64,000 nucleotides of DNA from Breznakia pachnodae (GCF_030814225.1 NZ_JAUSUR010000001.1:1-64000); one strand, 5' to 3'. Positions 16,913 to 26,701 are shown, numbered from the stretch's first letter. The notes: generated by a model not told the origin, from the sequence alone. Translations and numbers: made by a program.

Positions 16913-16917
16913 ATTGT

Positions 16918-18318
16918 CTACCCTATCGATCCTTCCATATCCATCTTCAGCAACTGGTTTAATTCAACTGCATATTCCATTGGTAATTCTCGAGTAAATG
17001 GTTCAAGGAATCCCATAACGATCATTTCTTCAGCGTCTTCTTTGGTAAGTCCTCGACTCATTAAATAAAATAACTGTTCTTCACTGATTTTTGAAACAGT
17101 AGCTTCATGTTCAATTGTAGAACTATTATTTTCAACAATATTTGTAGGAATCGTATCTGATCTACTTAATTTGTCTAATATAAGTGTATCACATTCCACT
17201 TTACTTTTCGCGTTTTTTGCATTTTTTGTATGCCATACAGTTCCGCGGTAGTTTACTTCCCCACCTTTTTTAGATACTGATTTGGAAACAATACTACTAG
17301 AAGTGTTTGGTGCAAGATGAATCATCTTAGCTCCAGCATCCTGAATCTGATTGGAACTGGCAACAGCAATTGAAATTGTTGTTCCTTTTGCATATTCTTC
17401 CGCTAAGATACAAGCTGGATACTTCATGGTAATACCAGAACCAATGTTTCCATCAATCCATTCCATCGCACCATTATAAAGCACTTTCGCACGTTTGGTA
17501 ACAAGATTCAAAATATTACTACTCCAGTTCTGCACTGTTGAGTAACGACATTTTGCATCTTTATGCACAATAATCTCTACAACTGCAGCATGGATACTCT
17601 CTTTTGAATAGATTGGTGCAGTACATCCTTCTACATAATGTACTTCAGCACCTTCATCAACAATAATCAAGGTTCTTTCAAACTGTCCCATACGTTCAGA
17701 GTTAATTCTGAAATATGATTGTAGTGGTTTATCCAACACTACTCCTTTTGGAATATAGATAAAACTACCACCACTCCAAACCGCACTATTTAATGCAGCA
17801 AATTTATTATCTGTATATGGCACAACAGTTCCAAAGAATTTCTTGAATAACTCAGGATGTTCTTTTAGCGCACTATCGGTGTCTAAGAAGATAACTCCTT
17901 TGTCTTCCACTTCCTTTAACATATTGTGATACACCGCTTCACTTTCATATTGCGTTGTAACACCTGCCAAGAATTCTTTCTCAGCATCTGGTATTCCTAA
18001 ACGATCAAATGTATCCTTGATTGTATCAGGTACATCTTCCCAGTTGTTTTCCGTTTTTTCACTAGGACGAATATAATAGGTATAATCTTCAAAATGAAGT
18101 TGTTCGAGTGAAGGTCCCCAATTTTGAATTGGTGTCTTTTCAAAGTGTTCAAATGCTTTTAAGCGGTATTCTTTCATCCACTCAGGTTCATTCTTAATCT
18201 CTGAAATTTCTTCTACTATCTTTCTTGTAAGACCTTTGTTGGTTTTATATATACTAATATCTTCATCATGAAAACCATATTGATATTCATCATTTAATTC
18301 TAAGTCTTTATTATTCAT
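16918..18318 (-). CDS. sufB: Fe-S cluster assembly protein SufB
   Basis: 466 residues, full length. Recognisable blocks are FIYIPKGV, the [10 protein letters not shown] segment with its conserved cysteine, and the C-terminal [20 protein letters not shown]. With SufC and SufD it forms the cytoplasmic SufBC2D scaffold on which Fe-S clusters are built from SufS/SufU sulfur. It is the last suf gene, one base after sufU. Confidence 0.96.
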   Translation of the reverse strand: MNNKDLELNDEYQYGFHDEDISIYKTNKGLTRKIVEEISEIKNEPEWMKEYRLKAFEHFEKTPIQNWGPSLEQLHFEDYTYYIRPSEKTENNWEDVPDTIKDTFDRLGIPDAEKEFLAGVTTQYESEAVYHNMLKEVEDKGVIFLDTDSALKEHPELFKKFFGTVVPYTDNKFAALNSAVWSGGSFIYIPKGVVLDKPLQSYFRINSERMGQFERTLIIVDEGAEVHYVEGCTAPIYSKESIHAAVVEIIVHKDAKCRYSTVQNWSSNILNLVTKRAKVLYNGAMEWIDGNIGSGITMKYPACILAEEYAKGTTISIAVASSNQIQDAGAKMIHLAPNTSSSIVSKSVSKKGGEVNYRGTVWHTKNAKNAKSKVECDTLILDKLSRSDTIPTNIVENNSSTIEHEATVSKISEEQLFYLMSRGLTKEDAEEMIVMGFLEPFTRELPMEYAVELNQLLKMDMEGSIG

Positions 18319-18319
18319 G

Positions 18320-18760
18320 CTACTTCTCGCTTTCTTCCATTATCTGCTCAATAGCATCCCAGCCGATTGTAGCACAATGAATACGATTTGCCTGTCTTCC
18401 AACATTTTGAAAAGCAATTGCTTCTTCAAGTAAATCTTCATCATATGGTTTCTCATCAATCATATCACGATAGTTCTTAACGATTTCTTTTGCTTCGTCA
18501 ATTGACTTATCATTCAGCAGTTCCGTCATAATTGATGTTGCAGCTGTTGATATTGTACATGCAACTCCATCAAAACGAATATCTTTTAATTTACCATCTT
18601 CTATAAGTGCCTGTACTTCAATATCATCAATACAAGAGTCACTTGCCATATGTTTACTCAGATAGCGATCATCTTTTACTAATTCACGATTCCGTGGATA
18701 TTTGTCATGATCCATAATTATCTGACGTAATACCATTGGGTCTTTCATCATATCATTCAT
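18320..18760 (-). CDS. sufU: SufU-type sulfur-transfer protein
   Basis: 146 residues. The start was chosen at the ATG after TTTTAGGAGGT; a longer reading would run into sufS. The three zinc/sulfur cysteines are present in [19 protein letters not shown] and HCATIGWDA. SufU accepts persulfide sulfur from SufS and passes it to SufBCD in Gram-positive bacteria. Located between sufS and sufB. In the first site the usual T-C-G-D is S-C-I-D, a minor variation with the Asp retained. Confidence 0.93.
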   Translation of the reverse strand: MNDMMKDPMVLRQIIMDHDKYPRNRELVKDDRYLSKHMASDSCIDDIEVQALIEDGKLKDIRFDGVACTISTAATSIMTELLNDKSIDEAKEIVKNYRDMIDEKPYDEDLLEEAIAFQNVGRQANRIHCATIGWDAIEQIMEESEK

Positions 18761-18771
18761 GAGTTTACCTC

Positions 18772-20001
18772 CTAAAAGAATACATCTAAGAAAGTCTCTG
18801 GTGTAATTTGTGAACATACTTCAATAAAGTAATCCACTTCTTCCTTAGTGTTATAAAAATACAAACTTGCACGTAATGTACTAGGTGTATCTAAAAAATC
18901 CATTAATAACTTTGCACAGTGTTGTCCACTGCGTAAAGAAATACCTTTATCACTGAAATAAGTTGCAGCATCTTGTGAAAATACATCTTTGATGTTAAAT
19001 GTCACAATTCCACTGTCGCTCTTTTCATTATATATAATTACATTATCTAATTTCTTCATTTCCGAGATCATATATGCACGTAAATCACTTTCATATGATT
19101 GGATATTTTCAATTCCAATCGAAGTGATATATTCAATTGCTGCCTTCAAACCTAATGTAGCTTCAATTGCTGGAGTCCCAGATTCAAATTTATATGGTGG
19201 ATTCTTCATTAATAAGTTTCCACACATATCATATCTGGCATTACTTCCTCCACCTAACATCAATGGATCCATCTCTTCCAGAAGTTCATATTTTCCATAC
19301 AATACTCCAGAACCAGTTGGTCCACATAGCTTATGAGCAGAAAATGCAAAGAAATCACAATCCAAATCTCGCATATCTACTTTCATATGAGGTGCTGACT
19401 GTGCTCCATCAATCACAACGATAGCTCCATAAGAATGAGCAATCTTGCAGATTTCTTTTACATCAATTGTACATCCCATTACATTGGTAACATGTGCCAG
19501 TGATACAATCTTCACTCGATCATGCATAGCTTGCTTAAACTTTTCAATACTAACACAACCATGTTCATCTAGTTCAATAAATTCTAGCTTTGCTTTATTA
19601 GTTTCACATGCATGCATCCATGGAAGATAATTAGAAGCATGTTCTGCTTCATCGCTGATGACAACATCACCTTCTTTTAATATCTTCTGTGCATATCCAT
19701 ATGCAATCTGATTAAGTGCCAGACTAGTACCGGATGTAAATACTACTTCTTTACGATCACAATTAATGAAAGAAGCTACGGTATCTCTTACACTCTCATA
19801 TAAAGTATCTACCTGGTAACTAAGTTCATAATCACCACGGTGGGCATTTACACTATATTTCGTATAGTAGTCAGTTACTGCCTGAATTACAGCATTTGGC
19901 TTGAATGTCGTTGCGGCATTATCAAAATAAACCAAGTCAAATCCTTTCTTGGATTTATTCTCAAACATCGGAAAATCTTTACGAATTGCCTCTACGTTCA
20001 T
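18772..20001 (-). CDS. sufS: Cysteine desulfurase SufS
   Basis: 409 residues. PLP lysine Lys224 in FSAHKLCGPTG, conserved AEHASNYLPW block, and the type II catalytic cysteine in LRSGQHCAKLL near 360. It removes sulfur from cysteine as enzyme-bound persulfide and hands it to SufU. It directly follows sufD (1 bp gap) and precedes sufU by 11 bp. Confidence 0.96.
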   Translation of the reverse strand: MNVEAIRKDFPMFENKSKKGFDLVYFDNAATTFKPNAVIQAVTDYYTKYSVNAHRGDYELSYQVDTLYESVRDTVASFINCDRKEVVFTSGTSLALNQIAYGYAQKILKEGDVVISDEAEHASNYLPWMHACETNKAKLEFIELDEHGCVSIEKFKQAMHDRVKIVSLAHVTNVMGCTIDVKEICKIAHSYGAIVVIDGAQSAPHMKVDMRDLDCDFFAFSAHKLCGPTGSGVLYGKYELLEEMDPLMLGGGSNARYDMCGNLLMKNPPYKFESGTPAIEATLGLKAAIEYITSIGIENIQSYESDLRAYMISEMKKLDNVIIYNEKSDSGIVTFNIKDVFSQDAATYFSDKGISLRSGQHCAKLLMDFLDTPSTLRASLYFYNTKEEVDYFIEVCSQITPETFLDVFF

Positions 20002-20002
20002 A

Positions 20003-20788
20003 TTATAACCCCGCTCTGCTACGAATCTTCTGTGTTAACATCTCTTTTGTTTCTTCTCTATCCAAGATTTCTGAAATAGGAAGTAAATAAGATAATGTAA
20101 GTAATTCTCTTGCTTGTTCTTCTTTAATCCCTCTACTTTTTAAGTAGTATAAGTAATCATCATCCATTTTCCCCATACTGTTGGCATGGCTTGCTGCAAC
20201 ATCATTCTCATCAATTAATAAGACTGGGATTGCTTCACTTCTCTGATGATCGCTTGTTGTGAGGATTCTGCTCATTTGGTGTGACTGACTTTGGTAAGCA
20301 CCTTTTTCAATCGTTCCACATGCACGAATCTTATAATCTGCATTCTCATTACTGATTTCAAAATTCTTCATTTCACTATGCGTATGTGGTGCATGATGAA
20401 TGCATTCAATATCATAACGCTTTTTTGCATTTGTAATTGAACTCTTCACAAGAGTTACACTTGCACCTTCTTCATCCAAATGAGATTGAATATTGATCAT
20501 TGAAGTATTTTCATTCAATTCATAAAATCCAGCTTGTATATTTGAATCTCTTTTCTGATGAATTTCTAAATCCATTTGAAGATCATCACATTCGTTCATA
20601 AACAAAACATTACAACGACTTCCTTCATCTAGTGTAATCTGACCTTTTATCTTAAGGTTTCCTTTTTCATTAAGCAACAATTCAATCTGCTTATTCTTTT
20701 CAACCATAATATGAAAGTCAGAAGTTACCTCTAGTTCATGATAGCCATCCAGTTCAAATGTAACGTCATTCACTAGTTGTGTGCTCAT
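20003..20788 (-). CDS. sufD: Fe-S cluster assembly protein SufD
   Basis: 261 residues from the ATG that overlaps the sufC stop codon (TAATG), giving translational coupling; an in-frame start six codons earlier lies inside sufC. It is shorter than typical SufD (about 400), mostly by lacking the N-terminal helical domain, but keeps the beta-helix core and the C-terminal block with HANSMGKMDDDYLYYLKSRG. This compact form is seen in other Erysipelotrichia-like genomes as far as I recall. It pairs with SufB on the SufC ATPases. Confidence 0.88.
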   Translation of the reverse strand: MSTQLVNDVTFELDGYHELEVTSDFHIMVEKNKQIELLLNEKGNLKIKGQITLDEGSRCNVLFMNECDDLQMDLEIHQKRDSNIQAGFYELNENTSMINIQSHLDEEGASVTLVKSSITNAKKRYDIECIHHAPHTHSEMKNFEISNENADYKIRACGTIEKGAYQSQSHQMSRILTTSDHQRSEAIPVLLIDENDVAASHANSMGKMDDDYLYYLKSRGIKEEQARELLTLSYLLPISEILDREETKEMLTQKIRSRAGL

Positions 20789-21591
20789 TAACGTTTCGCT
20801 CCACAATTTTCCAGAGAAACAACTGGTTTCGCAGCTGGACGATCCACACCATATTTCTCATATACCCATTCATATCCTTCACTATCAATTTTCGATACTA
20901 AATCATATCCACCAGTTTCAACGATTTTACCATCCAATAATATATGAGCATGTGTTGGTTTTAACAAATCTAAGAAACGTTCATAGTGAGATACAATTAA
21001 TAAGGACATCTCTTTATCTTCGTATAATTCAGATACTGCATCAGCAACTACTTTTAAAGCATCCACATCCAGTCCTGAATCAATTTCATCTAACATTGCA
21101 AGTTGTGGTTTCAATAACTTCATCTGAATAATTTCATTACGTTTCTTTTCACCACCTGAAAAACCTTCATTTAAGTTACGGTGTGCCATCTCACTCTTCA
21201 TTCCAAGATCTTTGACCGCACCTTCCATCTCTTCAATGAACTTAAATAAAGCAATTGGTTTATCCAAACGTGCATTGATTGCAGCACGTAGGAAATCTGA
21301 ATTGTTTACACCAGGAATCTCAGCAGGATATTGCATCCCCAAGAAAACACCAGCACGACTACGTTCATCAACTTCCATTGATAAAACATCTTTCCCATCT
21401 AAATATATTTCACCTGAATCAACATGAAACTTTGGATCTCCCATAATCGTTGATAACAGAGTACTTTTCCCCTGCCCGTTTGGACCCATTAATGCATGAA
21501 TTTCATGAGCATTAATTTCCAAATTAATTCCTTTTAAAATTTGTACATCATTGATACTGACATATAAATCTTTTATAACAAGTTGTTTCAT
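20788..21591 (-). CDS. sufC: Fe-S assembly ATPase SufC
   Basis: 267 residues. Walker A GPNGQGKSTLL near 36-46, signature FSGGEKKRNEI, Walker B LAMLDEIDSGLDVDAL, switch histidine in IVSHYERF. It is the ATPase of the SufBC2D scaffold, soluble rather than membrane-bound. First gene of sufCDSUB-fthC. The C-terminal tail reaching GAKR overlaps the sufD start by one base. Confidence 0.96.
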   Translation of the reverse strand: MKQLVIKDLYVSINDVQILKGINLEINAHEIHALMGPNGQGKSTLLSTIMGDPKFHVDSGEIYLDGKDVLSMEVDERSRAGVFLGMQYPAEIPGVNNSDFLRAAINARLDKPIALFKFIEEMEGAVKDLGMKSEMAHRNLNEGFSGGEKKRNEIIQMKLLKPQLAMLDEIDSGLDVDALKVVADAVSELYEDKEMSLLIVSHYERFLDLLKPTHAHILLDGKIVETGGYDLVSKIDSEGYEWVYEKYGVDRPAAKPVVSLENCGAKR

Positions 21592-21971
21592 AATAAGTTT
21601 TTCATCCTCTCATTAGTTAATTTTATCTAAGGTTGCTAGTCTCTGCAATGCTTATGACTACATTTATCAAATACTACTCTTACAACACTAACAATAAAAC
21701 CATTTCTTTATTATACAACAAAATAGAAAAAGTGTGTTATGAATATGCCATCATTTCACTATTTTCTTCAATAATATTCATAATATTATGTGAATATTTC
21801 CACCTTCACGTAAAATTCACATGGCTATTATAGCATAGTTATGGTTATTGAGAATTATCATAAATTGTTTCTGATTACGGTTTTTTCAAGAATACTAGCA
21901 TTTATGAGCATTTTCAATTATAATATATAGGCGCATATTAAGTGCAGACAAAAGATATTTAGGAGGAAAAC
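21592..21971. promoter_or_regulatory. Divergent suf / foldase promoter region with palindrome
   Basis: This 380-bp interval holds no credible gene. On the minus strand a TATAAT box (21710-21715) could start sufC transcription; another lies near 21827-21832. Between them is a 26-bp near-palindrome: AATATTCA (21773-21780), a 10-bp self-complementary-rich centre, TGAATATT (21791-21798). On the plus strand a TATAAT (21919-21924) precedes the foldase gene and its TTTAGGAGGAAAAC ribosome site. The palindrome is a candidate operator for suf, possibly for a Fur/PerR-type or Rrf2-type regulator (inference). Confidence 0.45.
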
Positions 21972-22997
21972 ATGAGTTACAATATTAAAGATATCTTAAA
22001 GAAATTCTGGTTTGTAATATTGGTTGGGGCTATTTTTGTCAGCTTCGCAATCTTCTTTGCTTGGGATACAAACAAAGATACTATTGGAGCCAAGAGTTCA
22101 AAAGGAAAAGATGTTATCTTTACACTTGCTAACAAAAACTATACAGCAGACGCATACTATACTGACTTATTTGAGACGATGGCTAGCGATGGAACTGCAA
22201 CAAGCGGTGTTCAGTTAGCATATACATTGCTGGAACGTAGTGTAGTTGATCAAAGTGTAAAAGCAACTGATGAGATGGAGAAAAGTGCAAAAGATACTTT
22301 CGAATCAGTAGAAGCATCTTACAAACAAGCATATGGTGATGAGTACGAAGCTACAATTACACCACAACTTCAACAATTAGGTTACGATGGAATCGATGAC
22401 TTCGAACAATTTTTCTTAGATCAAGAAAAGAGTTCAAAATTAGTTAGTGATTACATTGAAGAACATAAAGAGTTATTTGATGAAGTTTATGAAGAAAAAT
22501 CACCTAGAGTTATTTCTCACATCCTAGTGTCAATGAGTGATCCTGACAATCCTAGTGATACTGAAAAAGCTCGTATGGAAGAAATTGATAAAGCACTGAA
22601 AGATGAAAGTTTCGGTAAAGTAGCAAAACAATATTCTGATGATACTGGTTCAGCAGAAGAAAATGGTAGTTTAGGAATTCAATTAAAAGATGGAAGTCTT
22701 GTTGAAGAATTTGAAGATGCTGCCTGGAAATTAAAAGATGGTGAAGTTAGTGGTTGGGTAAAAACTAGTTATGGTTACCATTTAATTAAAGTAAATACTA
22801 CTTCTAAAGAAAAAATGTTAGAAGATGAAAAATACAAAGATTCATTATCAACAGTAATTCAAAGTTACTATCCAAACTTAAAGAAACAAATCGTTTGGGG
22901 TAAAGCTGAAGAACTAGGTGTAAAAATTAAAGATGAAGATTTAAAAACAGATTTAATGAAATACATCGGTGTTGATGAAGAAAAGACAGAAGAATAG
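21972..22997 (+). CDS. Membrane-anchored PrsA-like peptidyl-prolyl isomerase
   Basis: 341 residues. One N-terminal membrane helix at about 12-31 (FWFVILVGAIFVSFAIFFAW) with no lipobox cysteine, then a SurA/PrsA-type helical region, then a parvulin domain at about 165-265 (SHILVSM, YSDDTGSAEENGSLG, SYGYHLIKV), and an acidic tail. It should fold exported proteins on the outer face of the membrane. It is followed 12 bp later by a lipoprotein paralogue. The parvulin core residues look intact. Confidence 0.85.
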   Translation: MSYNIKDILKKFWFVILVGAIFVSFAIFFAWDTNKDTIGAKSSKGKDVIFTLANKNYTADAYYTDLFETMASDGTATSGVQLAYTLLERSVVDQSVKATDEMEKSAKDTFESVEASYKQAYGDEYEATITPQLQQLGYDGIDDFEQFFLDQEKSSKLVSDYIEEHKELFDEVYEEKSPRVISHILVSMSDPDNPSDTEKARMEEIDKALKDESFGKVAKQYSDDTGSAEENGSLGIQLKDGSLVEEFEDAAWKLKDGEVSGWVKTSYGYHLIKVNTTSKEKMLEDEKYKDSLSTVIQSYYPNLKKQIVWGKAEELGVKIKDEDLKTDLMKYIGVDEEKTEE

Positions 22998-23009
22998 GAG
23001 GATACAAAA

Positions 23010-23921
23010 ATGAAGAAGAAATTAATGGCAATATTTTGTGGATCCCTATTAGTCCTAAGTGGATGTAGTGATGCTACAACAACTGTTCAAAATGATGATA
23101 AAGTATTAATTACAGTTGGTGATGATGAAATTACCAAAGGTGATATGTATACAGGTTTGGTTGCTGCAGGTAATATTACTCCTGTATCTACTAAAATGAG
23201 TGAAATATTAGTAGATAAGGTTGTTCCAGTTACTGATGAAATTGAAGAAAGTGCAAAAGAAACTTTAGCAAGTTATAAAGAATCTTATGGTGATGACTGG
23301 GAAAAGACTTATCAAGGTTATGGATATGACACAGAAGAAGATTTCTATAATGATGTAATATTATTAAATGCAAGAGTTACAAAATTAACGGAAGCATATG
23401 TAAAAGATAACTTTACTGAATTAGCAAAACGTTTCAAACCACGTAAAGCTGAAATTATTGAAATCACTGATGCTGATAAAGCTGAAGAAGCTTTAAAAGA
23501 AGCGAAAAAAGATGATGCAGACTTCGCAAAGATTGCAGATACTTATGGTGATAAAACTACTTACAATGGTAGTGAAGCAGTTTATAATACACACAGTGGA
23601 TTAGCTGATGTATTATGGAACAATATTTCTAGCGTAGAAAAGAATAACACTGTAGTTGATAAAGTATTACAAGATACTACAAGTGGAACTTACTATATCG
23701 TAAGAGTAACAAATGTAAGTCCTAAGAAATTTAAGGAAGAAGCAATTGAATCAATGAAAGATATTACTATTGATACTTCAACAACTGATGAAGATGGAAA
23801 TACTGAATTATCTCTTGCTGATCAAGCATTCCAATACTACTTACAAAAGTATGATTATTCAATTCATGACATTAATGTTTATGAAGCGTTATTATCATCA
23901 AGTAAAAAATACGAGAGATAA
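23010..23921 (+). CDS. PrsA-like foldase lipoprotein with degenerate parvulin domain
   Basis: 303 residues. Signal peptide with lipobox LVLSGC, so the mature protein begins at Cys19 and is lipid-anchored. The layout copies the upstream protein (short N-terminal strand, helical chaperone arms, a middle domain from about 140). In the middle domain the parvulin hallmarks SHIL and GxLG are gone; only AEIIEITD, FAKIADTYGDK and TYYIVRV correspond. It is likely a chaperone without isomerase activity, perhaps working with its neighbour. Ribosome site AGGAGG. Confidence 0.75.
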   Translation: MKKKLMAIFCGSLLVLSGCSDATTTVQNDDKVLITVGDDEITKGDMYTGLVAAGNITPVSTKMSEILVDKVVPVTDEIEESAKETLASYKESYGDDWEKTYQGYGYDTEEDFYNDVILLNARVTKLTEAYVKDNFTELAKRFKPRKAEIIEITDADKAEEALKEAKKDDADFAKIADTYGDKTTYNGSEAVYNTHSGLADVLWNNISSVEKNNTVVDKVLQDTTSGTYYIVRVTNVSPKKFKEEAIESMKDITIDTSTTDEDGNTELSLADQAFQYYLQKYDYSIHDINVYEALLSSSKKYER

Positions 23922-23926
23922 GCACT

Positions 23927-24322
23927 ATGTGTATATTCTGTAAAATTGTAAATAATGAGATTCCTTCTTATAAGATATATGAAGATGATCACGTTTTAGC
24001 TTTCCTGGATTTATCACAGGTTACAAAAGGTCATACCTTAGTAATTCCTAAAAAACATTATGGTAATTACTTGGAATGTGACAAAGAAGATTTATGCAGA
24101 GTAAATGAAGTTGCACAGAAAATCGGAAATGATTTAATGAAAAAATTAAATTGTTCTGGTATGAATATTCTAAGCAACATCAACGAGGTAGCAGGACAAA
24201 GTGTATTTCACTTTCACATGCATGTGATTCCCCGCTACTCTGAAACTGATGACTGCGTGATTGAATTCAAAGAAAGTCCAAAACAGGATTTAGATAAACT
24301 TCATGAATTATTGACAAAGTAA
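23927..24322 (+). CDS. HIT-family nucleotide hydrolase
   Basis: 131 residues. Histidine triad HFHMHVIPR with His95, His97, His99, and the N-terminal CIFCKI zinc pair (Cys2, Cys5) typical of the Hint/PKCI branch. It hydrolyses nucleoside phosphoramidates or adenylylated compounds. It begins 5 bp after the foldase lipoprotein gene and ends the three-gene plus-strand unit. In Bacillus a HIT gene also lies near prsA, so the pairing is conserved context. Confidence 0.92.
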   Translation: MCIFCKIVNNEIPSYKIYEDDHVLAFLDLSQVTKGHTLVIPKKHYGNYLECDKEDLCRVNEVAQKIGNDLMKKLNCSGMNILSNINEVAGQSVFHFHMHVIPRYSETDDCVIEFKESPKQDLDKLHELLTK

Positions 24323-24346
24323 AAGCCGAAATTTCGGCTTTTTTAT
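24323..24346 (+). terminator. Terminator of the foldase-HIT operon
   Basis: Perfect 18-bp palindrome AAGCCGAAATTTCGGCTT (24323-24340) followed by TTTT, starting right at the HIT stop codon. Confidence 0.85.
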
Positions 24347-25062
24347 TTTTTTATTATTTTTTTAGGATTGATATTAATATAAAGGTCTGCTCTTTCTTTG
24401 CCATAATGTTTACTCACATAATCATACACATCGCTCAGAACAGGATTACGTGTTGGTGTAGCTCGATGAGCATCACTACCTATTATATCTACTAAATCAT
24501 CCTCTAAGAGCTTTAACGCAAAGATGTTGGCTTGTTTCATCTTATCCAATTGAAGAATACTCGTACGATTCACCTGCATTAAACATCCCATCTTGCGCCA
24601 TGTACGAATAATATCATAATCATCATGCACCCATTCATAACGCTCAGGATGAGCAACAACTGGTGTAATTCCTTTTGCGATTACTTGTCTAAGATATTCA
24701 GTAGGATTATCCATAGAATTTTTAGTCCAAGAAAATTCAACTAACATATACTTATTGGCATTGTTATAAGTTACAAACTGATTTTTTTCTAATAACTCAA
24801 TTGTTCGATGGTTAAAGAAATTCTCTGCACCAATTACAACAGTAATTGGTAAATCATAATCTTTAATCAACTGATGTAACTTATCCAGTGCAATACTTAA
24901 TGTCTCTAGTGTATTCGGATATAGCGGATGTTTGATATGACTAGTAGCAACAATTGTCTCTACTCCATCTTTCACTGCTGCTCTTAGCATATCCAAAGAC
25001 TGTGAAGCAGTAGCAGAAGCATCATCAACTCCCCATAAGATATGACAGTGAGAATCAATCAT
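24343..25062 (-). CDS. CpsB/YwqE-type PHP tyrosine phosphatase
   Basis: 239 residues from the ATG that overlaps the upstream amidohydrolase by 8 bp; MIDSHCHILWGVDD is the normal family start. Metal-binding motifs: DSHCH at 3-7, SHIKH near 45, AHPERYEW near 130, GSDAH near 200. These manganese-dependent enzymes dephosphorylate tyrosines of capsule-regulating BY-kinases. No kinase or capsule gene is in the window, so its partner is elsewhere or the substrate differs. Confidence 0.82.
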   Translation of the reverse strand: MIDSHCHILWGVDDASATASQSLDMLRAAVKDGVETIVATSHIKHPLYPNTLETLSIALDKLHQLIKDYDLPITVVIGAENFFNHRTIELLEKNQFVTYNNANKYMLVEFSWTKNSMDNPTEYLRQVIAKGITPVVAHPERYEWVHDDYDIIRTWRKMGCLMQVNRTSILQLDKMKQANIFALKLLEDDLVDIIGSDAHRATPTRNPVLSDVYDYVSKHYGKERADLYININPKKIIKK

Positions 25063-26212
25063 GATAAGTACCCATTGTTTCAAGAATACGTAAGTTTGTT
25101 TCAATTACATTCAACAATACTTTTTCATCAAAATTATAAGTAGCGTTGTGAAGATGCTGATCAAATTTTTTGCTTCTTGTTCCAATAAAATAAAACAATC
25201 CTGGCACTTCTTTTTGGTAGAATGAAAAATCTTCTGCAGCCATTTTTGGATCTACTACATACAACTCTTCACCTACTGCTTTTTCCATTACATCAAATAA
25301 GTCATTATCATTTTCAACAACCAGATAATAATCAATTACCTCAATATCTGCTTTTACACCAAAGGAAACTTCCATTCCTTTTCCAATTTCATAAATCCGT
25401 TGTTTGATTAATTCATATGTTTCATCATCAAAAGAACGCATAGTTCCTTCCATCACTACCTCTTCAGCAATAATGTTTTCAGCAGTTCCTCCATTAAAGG
25501 AACCTATCGTAACAACACCACTCTTAAGTGGACTGACATTTCTCGCAACGATTGACTGCAGCTGTGTCACAAACCATGAACCTGCCACAATAGCATCATT
25601 TCCTAATTGAGGCGTAGCTCCATGGGTTCCTTTACCAGTAATGTGTACACGAATTTCTCCATTACGTGCCATTAGTGGGCCAGGACGAGTCGCAATAACC
25701 CCTTCATCTACTTCACCCATTACATGAGTTCCAAAGATTGCCCGCATTGGATACTTCTTAAACAGTCCATTCTTAATTAGTATTTCAGCTCCTCCAGGAC
25801 CTTCCTCAGCTGGCTGAAATACAAAGGTAACTGTTTCACTAAGTTTCTCTTTATTCTTAGCCAAAACCTTTGCAAGCCCCAGTAACGCTGCCATATGGCC
25901 ATCATGACCACATGCATGCATATATTCATTCTTTGACTTGAAATCAATGTCATTTAATTCAATAACTGACAATGCATCCATATCAGCACGAAACCCAACA
26001 CTTGATGCACTATTTTCAACTCTTAATTGTGCAATTATTGCATTTTCCATTAACTCTACATCTAAATCTTCAAAACCAAAAGATGTTAACTGTTCCACAA
26101 TATAGTCTCTTGTCATTGGAACTTCTAAACGAATTTCTGGATATTGATGCAGATGACGTCGATATCCCTTTACATCTTCTTCTAATGCTTTTACTTCCTC
26201 ACGTATGTCCAT
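25055..26212 (-). CDS. M20-family amidohydrolase (possible N-acetyl-diaminopimelate deacetylase)
   Basis: 385 residues. Metal-binding blocks are RADMDAL, MHACGHDGHMAALLG near 90-105, FQPAEEGPGGA with the catalytic Glu pair, GTHV, and AAEDFSFY near 330, giving a complete active site. The family removes acyl groups from N-acyl amino acids. The window's lysine pathway is the acetylase type (DapH) and needs an N-acetyl-L,L-DAP deacetylase, also an M20 enzyme (DapL/YkuR type); this gene is a candidate, but a general hippurate/IAA-amino-acid hydrolase role is equally possible. It is coupled to the PHP phosphatase by an 8-bp overlap. Confidence 0.8.
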   Translation of the reverse strand: MDIREEVKALEEDVKGYRRHLHQYPEIRLEVPMTRDYIVEQLTSFGFEDLDVELMENAIIAQLRVENSASSVGFRADMDALSVIELNDIDFKSKNEYMHACGHDGHMAALLGLAKVLAKNKEKLSETVTFVFQPAEEGPGGAEILIKNGLFKKYPMRAIFGTHVMGEVDEGVIATRPGPLMARNGEIRVHITGKGTHGATPQLGNDAIVAGSWFVTQLQSIVARNVSPLKSGVVTIGSFNGGTAENIIAEEVVMEGTMRSFDDETYELIKQRIYEIGKGMEVSFGVKADIEVIDYYLVVENDNDLFDVMEKAVGEELYVVDPKMAAEDFSFYQKEVPGLFYFIGTRSKKFDQHLHNATYNFDEKVLLNVIETNLRILETMGTYHD

Positions 26213-26236
26213 TGTATTACCTCTTTTCTCTCTATC

Positions 26237-26701
26237 CTATATATTCAAATATTTAACTAATAATAAACATGGATTTGCTTCATCCCATAACGTAGGAAAT
26301 GTTTCTAATGGAACAAACCCTACACCTTCATAAAACTTTCTGGTTTTCGCATAACTTTCATCTGATGAAATCTCTGATAATGTTTTTACCTGCAAATAGC
26401 AGATATGATGCTCTACACACCACTTCTCACATTCACTCACAAGCTTTCTGCCAATTCCATGACGATGATAATCACTCTTTACACCCATTACAGTTAGTTC
26501 AGCACTTTGCTTGTAGTGCTGTTTGATGGCAATAAACCCTACTGGAGTATCTTTATCAAAATAAGCAAACATAAACGTATCTTTACTTTGATCTACATAC
26601 TCTTGTTTGGATTCTTCAATTCCAAACCATGCTGGTAATGCATCTAAAATCTGTTGTGTAATTGTTCTCTTTTCATCATTACTATCAATAAACCTTATCA
26701 T
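26237..26701 (-). CDS. GNAT-family N-acetyltransferase
   Basis: 154 residues from the ATG six bases after GGAG; a longer reading has no ribosome site. The acetyl-CoA loop is HRHGIGRKLV near 90-100, preceded by the AELTVMGV strand and followed by FYEGVGFVPL. Cytoplasmic. Substrate unknown. It precedes the amidohydrolase by 24 bp on the same strand and probably shares its transcript. Confidence 0.82.
   Translation of the reverse strand: MIRFIDSNDEKRTITQQILDALPAWFGIEESKQEYVDQSKDTFMFAYFDKDTPVGFIAIKQHYKQSAELTVMGVKSDYHRHGIGRKLVSECEKWCVEHHICYLQVKTLSEISSDESYAKTRKFYEGVGFVPLETFPTLWDEANPCLLLVKYLNI

Noticed and set aside
21633..21833. 66-codon plus-strand reading frame upstream of sufC
   Set aside because: No properly spaced ribosome site; it overlaps the suf promoter boxes and the palindrome.
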